In this document: piece after piece, positions 33,830 through 41,230 of the stretch | How the letters are laid out: each line of letters begins with the position of its first letter | How positions within the stretch are numbered: position 1 is the first letter of the stretch | DNA from: Joyebacterum sp964521425 | GTDB lineage: Bacteria > Joyebacterota > Joyebacteria > Joyebacterales > Joyebacteraceae | NCBI GenBank assembly: GCA_964521425.1 | Contig: CAZFRO010000012.1 | Location: forward strand, 1-64,000 | Length of the DNA stretch: 64,000 nt | Direction: 5' to 3' | The notes under the pieces: generated by a model | Told to the model about the DNA's origin: nothing | What the model saw: only the letters and a program-made list of their open reading frames with translations | The model's database searches: none | Made by a program: the position numbers and the translations under genes

Positions 33830-34690
33830 CTAGAAGAACCTGTAGTAGGCTTTGATGTACGGCGCCCACTCGAAATCAACCCAGCTCACACCGCCATCAC
33901 CCTTCGACATAACGGAGATGAAGGTGCTCGCCCCGATCGTGAGATGCTCGCCGTTGTCCCACGAGAGTCCCGGGCAGATGTAGAAGCGGTAGTACTCATC
34001 CGGCGTCTCCCCAATGTAGCCCTTGGCTTCCCAGAGGATGCGCCAGTTCTCGGTGATCGGATCCTCGAGGCTGACGCTGGCGATCCAGAGGTCCTTTGCG
34101 TTGACGCCTTTGTTCGTGTCGCCGTTCCACCAGTATGTGACACAGACGTGACCGTCGATCCGTCCCATCCTGTGCGTGGCGGCGAAGCCGCCGAGGAAAT
34201 CGGTTGAACCGTCAGAGAGCGCCGGATCACACCCCTCGTCCCCAGTCGGTAGACGCACGCCGGCGAGAAGCGCGACACTCGGGAAGCCTGCGTCGCCCCG
34301 GTAGATCTGGATCTTCGGGTCGATTACGATGTCGCCGAGTCCTATCGAGGACACGACGCCGTTCTCTGACTCGAAGTGACGGAACTTGTACTCAAGAGGG
34401 AATCCGGCCCGTATCGTGAGCCAATCGGTCGCACCGTAGTAGATCCTGGGAACGAGGCAGGCACCCGTGAGCGTCGAGCTCGCGGGAAGGTCCTCCCAGC
34501 CACCACCGTCCTCGTCCAGGTAGTCATTGTAGGCCCGCGTGTAGTCCCGGTAGAAGTACCAGGTGTCCAGCATGAACTTCCCCTGTGGCAGCGTGTTCGC
34601 GCTCACGCCCACGACGGGGGTTGCGATAGCTGTCTGGGCCAGCATCAATGCAGCGATTGCTATCACGACCGCCAATGCAATCCGCCTCAT
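33830..34690 (-). CDS. Exported beta-barrel-like outer-membrane protein
   Basis: The 286-residue protein has a clear signal peptide (RRIALAVVIAIAALMLAQTAIA|TP) and then alternating aromatic beta strands with a final strand ending in YYRFF, as in outer-membrane barrels. The block VALLAGVRLPTGDEG resembles the transporter-like MetA-pathway family of FCB and proteobacterial outer-membrane proteins (a possible match to the PF13557 type). AGGAGG lies five bases before the ATG. The symporter unit begins only 30 bases downstream on the same strand, so it may feed that transporter. Confidence 0.65.
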   Translation of the reverse strand: MRRIALAVVIAIAALMLAQTAIATPVVGVSANTLPQGKFMLDTWYFYRDYTRAYNDYLDEDGGGWEDLPASSTLTGACLVPRIYYGATDWLTIRAGFPLEYKFRHFESENGVVSSIGLGDIVIDPKIQIYRGDAGFPSVALLAGVRLPTGDEGCDPALSDGSTDFLGGFAATHRMGRIDGHVCVTYWWNGDTNKGVNAKDLWIASVSLEDPITENWRILWEAKGYIGETPDEYYRFYICPGLSWDNGEHLTIGASTFISVMSKGDGGVSWVDFEWAPYIKAYYRFF

Positions 34691-34871
34691 CCTACCTCCT
34701 GTGCCTGGGTGTGGGATTCTGAGAATGTACAGGCTCGTATCGTACCTGATAAGGCGGGGCCAGGCCAGACCTTCCACGCGTTGGTCAGGCTATGTCCCGT
34801 CCAGGGCCGCACATGCGCTCCTAGAGTCCGGCTCGCGTCTACATCCCTGGCGATACCGCCACGTCAGGCGT

Positions 34872-34909
34872 AGGACAAGAGGGCACCCGCACCAACGGTG
34901 CGGGTGCCC
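34872..34909 (-). terminator. Long GC-rich hairpin after the C25 tail gene
   Basis: A perfect 13-bp stem, GGGCACCCGCACC (34881-34893) with its complement (34897-34909) around a three-base loop, lies 35 bases past the stop at 34945. The minus-strand continuation TCTTGTCCT is only partly T-rich, but the stem is strong enough to terminate. Confidence 0.55.
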
Positions 34910-34944
34910 AGAGATGCAACAGGCTAGACACCGACCATGCCATA

Positions 34945-36603
34945 TCACTTCAAGAGGACCATTCTGCGCTCGGAGACGGCGTCTCCAACACACACTCTGT
35001 ATACGTAGACGCCGCTTGCTACTCCAAGACCTGACTTGTTGGTGCCGTCCCACTCAGTCGTCTTGAAGCCGGCGTCCTCCTCGCCGTCCACGAGTGTCTT
35101 CACATGCCTCCCGGAGATGTCGTAGATGTCGATCCTGACCCGCCCTCTCTCGGGGAGTTCATAGGCGATCCGAGTGCTGGGATTGAATGGGTTAGGGGCG
35201 TTCTGCCGCAGCGCCAGTCGCGTCGGCCAGCCATCGTCAGGAGGCGAGTCCGACTTCGCCCCATCGATAACGATGTCGTCGATGTACCAGCCCTCGTCCG
35301 TGGTGAAGGAGCCCGAAGCGAACCTGAAACGAAGCCGCGCCGGCACACCTTCGTACTCAGAAGGAATGTCGAGCGTCTCCGAGCGCCAATCGTGGCTTCC
35401 CGACCAACACGGTGTGTTGGTCGGGAGACTGTTTGTCACGTCATACAGCAGGGTGTGGCTGTAGCCGCCGCTGGGAGTCAGTGCCGTCCACGCCCAATCC
35501 GGACCAGAGCTGATTTCGACGAGGCAGCCATCGATGGCATCTGTTGCACTCTCCTCTTCCGCCGCAAGCCAGTGCCAGAAAGACAGACCGGAGTCCACTG
35601 CCAGACACAGCACCTGGGTCTCCAGAGCCCCATCGATATAGCATGCGTAGTGCGTGGTGCCCTCACCGCCCAGCTTCCAACTGCTGGAGCCGGAATGCGA
35701 GCGTGATGTGTCGATGTGCCACTGCTCGATGTGGCCGGCGGTTGCGCTTCTGTGAGTCCACCGTCCCTCGCCTGATTCCATATCATCAGCGAATCTCCCG
35801 CCAGGCGACGGCATCTCGAACTCAGAGGACGAGCTGTAACCCCATTCTGCTGTGATGTCGGCTCCGAACACGACTGCATGAGTGCTTAGGCACCCGGGGA
35901 GTACGGTGACGGAGTAATCAGGTGTCAGTACAACGGACGCTCCGGAGGCTATCGTCGTAGCTCCTGCGGAATGGACGGTGATGTCGATATACGGATCTGC
36001 GCAGTCTATCAGAGCCAGTACATCCTCTGCTGCCGCCGATCCGGAGTTTGTGATCTCCAGAGTCATGGTTACAATCTCACCCGGTTCGACGCATCCGTTC
36101 CCATTGCCATCTTCCGAGTCATCAACTCCAAGAGCGGATATCTCAAGGACTGGAGACGAGACGGATTGCTCGATGCTGGACTCCCACTGATACGTTCCTC
36201 CATCGGCCTCTATCGCGAGGCTCAGGAGGATAATCTCACCGTCAGGAGTTTCCGAATCGATCGTCAGGTCGAAATCATCCAGACACCAGCGCGATTCGCC
36301 AGGACCGATGTCCCCATAAGTTTCGTCTGCGTCCGGGACGATGACATATGGGCTCGGTGACGACAGTGTGGCTTCGACTGCCGTGGCCGTAGCACCGCCG
36401 GCATTCGTGAGGGCGACCCGAAACTCGATCGATTCCCCGGCGTTGACCACACCATCGCTGTTCCCATTGCTCTCGCCCTCATGATCATCGTCAACCTCGT
36501 GGGTGTCTATGGTGGCGAAGGGGTCTGTCGCCTCAAGGATGGCCGCGTCTCCGTCCCAGACGATGAAATCATGGGCAACGACTTTGACGTGCAGCGTCCC
36601 TTC
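34945..36603 (-). pseudogene. Truncated C25-type surface protein: Ig-like and FlgD sorting domains only
   Basis: The frame is open from 36714, but recognisable sequence starts only near 36600 with GTLHVKVVAHDFIVWDG, which looks like the Ig-like segment that follows the catalytic domain in C25 (gingipain) proteins. It then has repeated ...ESNGNSDGVVNAGESIEF and DGNGNGCVEPGEIVTMTLEI blocks, a jelly-roll-like region and a C-terminal FlgD-type domain (QNAPNPFNPSTRIAYELPERG ... MVLLK). The peptidase domain and signal peptide are missing. What stands upstream reads as unrelated sequence overlapping the opposite-strand TolB/FlgO fragment. Without a signal it cannot be exported, so I treat it as a 5'-truncated pseudogene. 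Confidence 0.7.
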
Positions 36604-36852
36604 GGATTCCGCCAGCATTTCAACCAGCGGCTTCAGGAGATGGAGCAGTTTGAGTCGTCTCTCCGCGTGATTCCCCTCTCCGACATCGACAACTTCCACA
36701 TCAGATCTCAGCAAGATGCGAGGGCCGTCGTCGCTGCCAACTTGACGCTTGCCGGAATCGTGAACGCGGGCCCGGACAGTGTGCGCATTACATTCGATCT
36801 ACGCGAAACGCAGAACGGTCGATCGGTCCGATCGTGGAGCGTCACAGAGTAG
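36601..36852 (+). pseudogene. 5'-truncated TolB/FlgO-like domain fragment
   Basis: Reading FGFRQHFNQRLQEMEQFESS and then LRVIPLSDID ... NLTLAGIVNAGPDSVRITFDL, this matches the pattern of the TolB-like (FlgO-type) domain that precedes TPR repeats in many signalling proteins (..L..LEQF..SL.VVP.SDV..., then A....GV.L...G.V...G..VR.T..L). The usual beginning of that domain is missing. The fragment ends at TAG 36850-36852, in the same frame as the TPR gene that follows, so one nonsense codon separates the two. The frame is open back to 36481, but those residues have no family likeness. Confidence 0.6.
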
Positions 36853-36861
36853 CCTGCGAAC

Positions 36862-38154
36862 GTGGCCGCGCTCCAGGAGATTCCTCTCCGCTTCACCGAC
36901 GAAATGCTCGACCTGAACCTCCCCGCCCGAGCCAGACGGGGACTTGCGTCCGGGGGAACGACTGTGCCGGTCGCATTCGATGCATTCCTCCGCGGCACCG
37001 GTGCGCTTTCTTCCGCCAACGCCTCTGACTCACCCGACTCCATCACCATCCGCGCCGCAGGCGAAGCAGCCGATCTCTTCAGGGAGGCGACTGAGATCGA
37101 TCCCGCGTTCGCTCTTGCACATGCCGGCCTTGGCCAGGCGCTCTGGAGAAACTGTGAGATACGGCGCGACTTCCGTGGCGAGCCTGAGGCAGAGGCCAGT
37201 CTGCGGTGGGCTCTCAATCTCGATGAGCGCTGCGTTCCCGCAGAGATCGCACTGGCCGGAATCCTGCGCCGCTCCGACCGCCCCGATGAGGCCGCCGCCG
37301 TCCTTCGCCAGGCTCTTAAGCACGATCCCTTGAGTCTGTCCGCGCGGCGCGCTCTTGCGAAGCTGCATGTCGAAACCGGCCAGCTGGCGCTCGCCGAGAC
37401 GGCCTATCATGAGTCGGCCGAACTCCGGGGGGGCTATTGGGGTGTGCACGTTAGCCTCGGCATCTTCCTGTTGTCACAGGGTCGCTACGACGAGGCCGCA
37501 CGTGAATTCGCAGTGGTCACTGAACTCGCGCCGGGCAATGTCTTTGGGTTCAGAGACCTCGGTGCGACCTACTACTGTCTCGACCGATGGGACGAGGCCC
37601 GCGCGATGCTCGAGACGGCTCTGGAACTCTCTCCGGACTATGGGACCTACTCGAACCTCGCCACGCTCTACTTCGCTGAGGCGAGGTATGGCGATGCAGC
37701 AGTGATGTGCGAAGCGGCACTCGAACTCGACGACTCGGACTACCGGGTCTGGGGTAACCTTGGCGCATCGTGCCTCTGGATCCCGGGCCGCGACGCGCGA
37801 GCCACAGAGGCCTACCGGGAAGCGGCGCGACTCGGCGAGCAGAAGGTGTCGCTCACGGCCAGCGATCCGCGTCTTCTCACCCACCTCGCGAGCTACGACA
37901 CTGAGCTCGGCGAGCTGGAGCGCGCCCGTGAACTTGTGGCAGAGGCCCTGGAGCTCGCCCCAAATGACATTGAGGTCATGTTTCAGGCGGGTCACACATA
38001 CGAGGTCTTGGACGACAGAGAGTTGGCAATCAAGTGGATCGGAAGAGCTCTCGAGGGTGGATATTCGAGAGCACAGGTTGAGAACACTCCTGCGCTTCGC
38101 GGATTGTGCGCGGACGAGCGATACCAGAAGCTCGCTGCGAACTCCGCCGAATAG
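36862..38154 (+). CDS. TPR-repeat protein, probably the downstream half of a broken gene
   Basis: The 430-residue protein begins at a GTG nine bases after an in-frame TAG. Its first residues (MAALQEIPLRFTDEMLDLNLP) are the normal continuation of the TolB/FlgO-like fragment upstream, so this is very likely the 3' part of a single ancestral gene. From residue ~65 on there are about ten TPR units (AGLGQALWRNCEI, ALKHDPLSLSARRALAKLHVE, VVTELAPGNVFGFRDLGATYY, ALELSPDYGTYSNLATLYF ...). TPR arrays mediate protein binding. Whether it is still translated from the GTG is unknown; no strong ribosome site is visible. Confidence 0.65.
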   Translation: MAALQEIPLRFTDEMLDLNLPARARRGLASGGTTVPVAFDAFLRGTGALSSANASDSPDSITIRAAGEAADLFREATEIDPAFALAHAGLGQALWRNCEIRRDFRGEPEAEASLRWALNLDERCVPAEIALAGILRRSDRPDEAAAVLRQALKHDPLSLSARRALAKLHVETGQLALAETAYHESAELRGGYWGVHVSLGIFLLSQGRYDEAAREFAVVTELAPGNVFGFRDLGATYYCLDRWDEARAMLETALELSPDYGTYSNLATLYFAEARYGDAAVMCEAALELDDSDYRVWGNLGASCLWIPGRDARATEAYREAARLGEQKVSLTASDPRLLTHLASYDTELGELERARELVAEALELAPNDIEVMFQAGHTYEVLDDRELAIKWIGRALEGGYSRAQVENTPALRGLCADERYQKLAANSAE

Positions 38155-38186
38155 GGGCGACAGACATGAAGACGGAGGTGGCAAGG

Positions 38187-38510
38187 ATGAACAAGCTCAT
38201 CGAAGTGACCTTTGATTCCGCGACCGGTATGCGGTACGTCCCACATCTCACGGTCAACCCCGGAGACACTGTTCTCCTTCACGCGGGCGACGACACCGTG
38301 AGCGTGTGGTTTCCGGAGCCGGGCGTCTTCGCGACCAAAGAGATCGTGAGCATGCAGACGGGAGAGATTGAGGTGCTCATCCCAGCTGATGCCGCGGTGG
38401 GAACGTACGAGTACTCAATCTACGTTCATGACCTCCCCGAGCCGGTGGAGGGAAGCAGCAGGTATACCGCGAGCGATTCGCATCCCGTGTTGATCGTCGA
38501 GGAGCCGTAG
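38187..38510 (+). CDS. Small cupredoxin-fold-like protein
   Basis: The protein has 107 residues from ATG 38187, chosen for GGAGG eight bases before it; ATG 38166 is in frame but has a poor site. It reads as a beta sandwich: a strand, VPHLTVNPGDTVLLHAGDDTVSVWFPEPGVF, then GEIEVLIPADAAVGTYEYSIYVHD. This order is like cupredoxins, but the Cys/Met copper ligands are missing, so it probably does not bind blue copper. No signal peptide is present. It follows the TPR gene by about 30 bases and could be its partner. Confidence 0.55.
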   Translation: MNKLIEVTFDSATGMRYVPHLTVNPGDTVLLHAGDDTVSVWFPEPGVFATKEIVSMQTGEIEVLIPADAAVGTYEYSIYVHDLPEPVEGSSRYTASDSHPVLIVEEP

Positions 38511-38518
38511 ACGTTCTC

Positions 38519-39394
38519 TCAGGCTGACGGATCCGGGGATGGAACGAGCGCGAGGGCTATCTCGACGAGCGTGATGAGATCGAGGGCGTTGTGGTGGAAT
38601 ACGCTGAGCATGTCGTCGGTCTCACCCGTGCGGACGTAGTGGTGATAGACGGCAGGTATTTCCTCTCCGGGAATATCGCCGACCCGGCGCCTCCCGCAGA
38701 TATGCCACTCGAGGGTCTGTAGGCGGCAGTCCGGGAACTCTCCCTTCCAACGACGTCGGGAGTGATGCAGAAGATCGAAGTGTGGGGGCTCCGCAGGAGG
38801 ACTGATCTTGTGGAGCCCCATTCTGTCTCTCAGCACAGGGACATCGAACGACTTGCCGTTGAACGAAACGAGCATCTCGGAGCGGCCTAGCATCTCACTC
38901 CAGAGCGCAGCTAGTTCTCTCTCCTCCGCATAGTCCCGCGCCAACACCTGCACGAGGCGGATGTCATCGCCCGTGATCTGCATGGCTCCAAGGAGGAAGA
39001 CCATGCTCCCGGCAAGCCCCGTTGTCTCCGTGTCGATGAAGAGGGCTTTCTTAGGATTTCCTAAGAAGCCCCTGAGTTCAACGGCGGTATCGTCACGCGT
39101 CTCAACAACCCCGGCGGCAGCTTCAAGCTCGCTCAGTACACGCTCGACATCACGCCTCGATGTGAGATCCGAGACGCTTCTGTCGATCACGAGGATCCCC
39201 TCGTCCCGGATGACGCCACCGAGTTCCTCGATGCTGCCGAGTGTCTCGATGCTGCCGAGTGTCTCGATGTCACCGATCCCTGATCGCCGCGTGCCTGTCT
39301 GCTCCCGCGAGCGCGATCTCCGCTCGCCGCGGACCTCTCCCTCACGCGATACAATACCGAGTTCCGAGAGCCGTTGTCTTAGCTTGTCGTCCAC
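38519..39394 (-). CDS. mrfB: MrfB/YprB-type RNase H-fold exonuclease
   Basis: The 291-residue protein has the DEDD-type RNase H-like domain of the YprB group: Exo I FIDTETTGLAG (near 119-129), Exo II LVSFNGKSFDVPVL, a PHFDLLHHSRR block and Exo III HHNALDLITLVEIAL. In Bacillus the homologue MrfB works with the helicase MrfA in a mitomycin-type nucleotide-excision repair. A MrfA homologue lies on the same strand at 41231-43639. The N-terminal ~85 residues are charged and contain SIETLG repeated in tandem. The TPR-like C-terminal part of Bacillus YprB is absent. The start is a GTG. Confidence 0.75.
   Translation of the reverse strand: MDDKLRQRLSELGIVSREGEVRGERRSRSREQTGTRRSGIGDIETLGSIETLGSIEELGGVIRDEGILVIDRSVSDLTSRRDVERVLSELEAAAGVVETRDDTAVELRGFLGNPKKALFIDTETTGLAGSMVFLLGAMQITGDDIRLVQVLARDYAEERELAALWSEMLGRSEMLVSFNGKSFDVPVLRDRMGLHKISPPAEPPHFDLLHHSRRRWKGEFPDCRLQTLEWHICGRRRVGDIPGEEIPAVYHHYVRTGETDDMLSVFHHNALDLITLVEIALALVPSPDPSA
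39231..39266. repeat. Tandem 18-bp repeat inside mrfB
   Basis: Two identical 18-base copies (ATGCTGCCGAGTGTCTCG on the plus strand) at 39231-39248 and 39249-39266 encode the six-residue SIETLG repeat of the MrfB-like protein. A third, diverged copy flanks them. Copy number could change by slippage without breaking the frame. Confidence 0.85.
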
Positions 39395-39455
39395 GATTGG
39401 TCCTGGTCGTCTGTCTTGAGGGTGGGGATTCCGGTGGCCTTACTGTCCCAGCGAC

Positions 39456-40472
39456 CTACGGGGATGCCGGATGCACACCAAGCCCCGGTTCCTTCGGCAG
39501 GGTCATCTTCCCGCAGTCGATATCCACTCCCACGAACGGATCATCCTTGAGCAGAAGCCCGGAGTCGAGATCCGCGTAGTCCATGAGAGGAGCAATGTGT
39601 GCAGCCGCCGTGATGGCCAGCGAACTCTCTATCATGCATCCGATCATCGTCTTGAGGCGACGCTTCCGCGCCATGTTCGCCATTTTCACGGCCTCCACGA
39701 TGCCGCCGCACTTCATGAGCTTGATCACGATACCGTCGACCGCCTTGGCCACGAGCGGGATCTCGGCGCTCGTTGGACAGCTCTCGTCTGCGAAGATGGG
39801 AATCGATGTGTGCTTCTTGATTAGCTTCAGGCCCTTAATGTTGTCCGCCGCCACCGGCTGCTCCACAAACTCCACGCCGATCGTCTGGAGCTCCTTGATT
39901 CTCTCTATCGCTCCAGCCGGACTCCACGAGCAGTTCGCATCAACGGCGATCGTAGAGCCGGTCACTTCCTTTATCACTCTGACGACCGACAGGTCGATGT
40001 TCGCATCCAGCTTGATCTTGAGCATCGGAAATCCGCTTGCTTCCATCGCCTTTCGGAGCATGACCTCCGGATCATCGAGCCCGATGCTCATCATCGTGGC
40101 GGGAGCATCGGAGGGGTGGAGCCCGAGGAACCGATAGAGTGGCTTTCCGTGCCTCTTCCCCATCATATCGTGAGCGGCGATCTCAAGCGCAGCCCGAGCG
40201 GCAGGGTCACCCTTGCCGCCCCGAGAGGTGAGTTCGGCCATGAGTTCGGACTCGTGCGCAGCATGCTCGACTTGGGGACGGATCCGCTCGAGGAAATCCA
40301 CCACGGAATCCGCTGTCTCGCCGTAGAATCGCGATGGATCGGCCTCACCCAAACCCTCTATCTCGCCGTCTGAGAGACGAACAATGACGCTCTCGCTGGA
40401 CGCGCTCGTGGTGCGAGCCGTGCGAAAGACATACTTAGGAACGAGTTCTATTCTCTCAAACGATAGGTTCAC
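39456..40472 (-). CDS. Dipeptide epimerase (L-Ala-D/L-Glu epimerase type)
   Basis: The 338-residue protein is of the enolase superfamily, muconate-lactonizing subgroup. It has the catalytic KIKL lysine pair (near 155), the metal ligands in VDANCSW, VEQPV and ADESC, the second-side KLMKCGG lysine, and a C-terminal DLDSGLLLKDDPF. This is the pattern of dipeptide epimerases that recycle murein peptides; the exact dipeptide is not predictable. The start is a GTG with GGGAG upstream. It lies between the metallo-hydrolase and mrfB genes on the same strand. Confidence 0.87.
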   Translation of the reverse strand: MNLSFERIELVPKYVFRTARTTSASSESVIVRLSDGEIEGLGEADPSRFYGETADSVVDFLERIRPQVEHAAHESELMAELTSRGGKGDPAARAALEIAAHDMMGKRHGKPLYRFLGLHPSDAPATMMSIGLDDPEVMLRKAMEASGFPMLKIKLDANIDLSVVRVIKEVTGSTIAVDANCSWSPAGAIERIKELQTIGVEFVEQPVAADNIKGLKLIKKHTSIPIFADESCPTSAEIPLVAKAVDGIVIKLMKCGGIVEAVKMANMARKRRLKTMIGCMIESSLAITAAAHIAPLMDYADLDSGLLLKDDPFVGVDIDCGKMTLPKEPGLGVHPASP

Positions 40473-40525
40473 GGGACGACTCCCGCATATGTGGGTGCGC
40501 GATGAGGCTCGGTTCGCGCGTGTGA

Positions 40526-41209
40526 CTACTTCACGTAGGGATTGTAACTACGTTCGTGACCTATTGTAGTGGAAGGTCCGTGCCCTGGAAGAAGAATCGT
40601 CTCATCGGGCAGAACCATTATCCTCTCCCGGAGCGTCTCCATGAGAACTTCCCACGCGACCCTGCTGTCATCACAGCTGCAAGGGAGGTCGGTTCGACCG
40701 ACAGATCCGGCGAAGATCGTGTCCCCGGTGAACGCGTAGCCATTCCCCAGAAGCGTTATCGCGCCGGAGCTGTGCCCCGGCGTGTGCAGGACCTTGAGTA
40801 CGGTCTCTCCAACCACGACCTCGTCGCCCTCGATGAGAAGACGATCTGCAGGGGCAACCTGGACGTCAAAGCCGAACAGGCGGGAGGCGTTTCTGTCTGG
40901 ATCCGTGAGCTTGAGACCGTCGAGTTCGTGGATCGCTACCTTCGCTCCGAACTCAGTCTTCAGAAGGTCGTTCCCCTCCATATGATCGGGGTGTCCGTGA
41001 GTGTTGACGATCTGTTCTACCGTCACTCCGAGGCGCTTCACCTCGGCCACGATCTCGGCTATCTGATCGGGGTCCGACGTTCCCGGGTCGATAATGGCGG
41101 CCTTCTTCGAGGAGTTGGAGACGAAGACGTAGCAGTTGGATTCAGCGTATCCAACGACGACGCTCATGATGGTGATTCCATCTCCGACGTCATGGGTAGT
41201 CCAGTTCAC
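40526..41209 (-). CDS. Metallo-beta-lactamase-fold hydrolase (glyoxalase II-like)
   Basis: The protein is about 227 residues, with the zinc motif THGHPDHMEGND (near 70), a later His in HTPGHSSGAITL, an Asp in FTGDTIFAGSVGRTD and a final His in LLPGHGPSTTIGHE. This is the two-metal MBL fold of hydroxyacylglutathione-hydrolase-like thioesterases. Glutathione itself is not implied, since such proteins act on many thioesters. The frame extends to a TTG at 41224; I prefer the GTG at 41209, which has GGAG nine bases before it. It starts about 20 bases after the helicase stop, so it shares its transcript. Confidence 0.85.
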   Translation of the reverse strand: MNWTTHDVGDGITIMSVVVGYAESNCYVFVSNSSKKAAIIDPGTSDPDQIAEIVAEVKRLGVTVEQIVNTHGHPDHMEGNDLLKTEFGAKVAIHELDGLKLTDPDRNASRLFGFDVQVAPADRLLIEGDEVVVGETVLKVLHTPGHSSGAITLLGNGYAFTGDTIFAGSVGRTDLPCSCDDSRVAWEVLMETLRERIMVLPDETILLPGHGPSTTIGHERSYNPYVK

Positions 41210-41230
41210 GGTGTCCGTCTCCAAGGGTCA

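Noticed and set aside
36481..36600. First 40 residues of the TolB/FlgO-like frame as a genuine N terminus
   Set aside because: They are antisense to the C25 tail repeats and have no family likeness; recognisable sequence begins at about 36,601.
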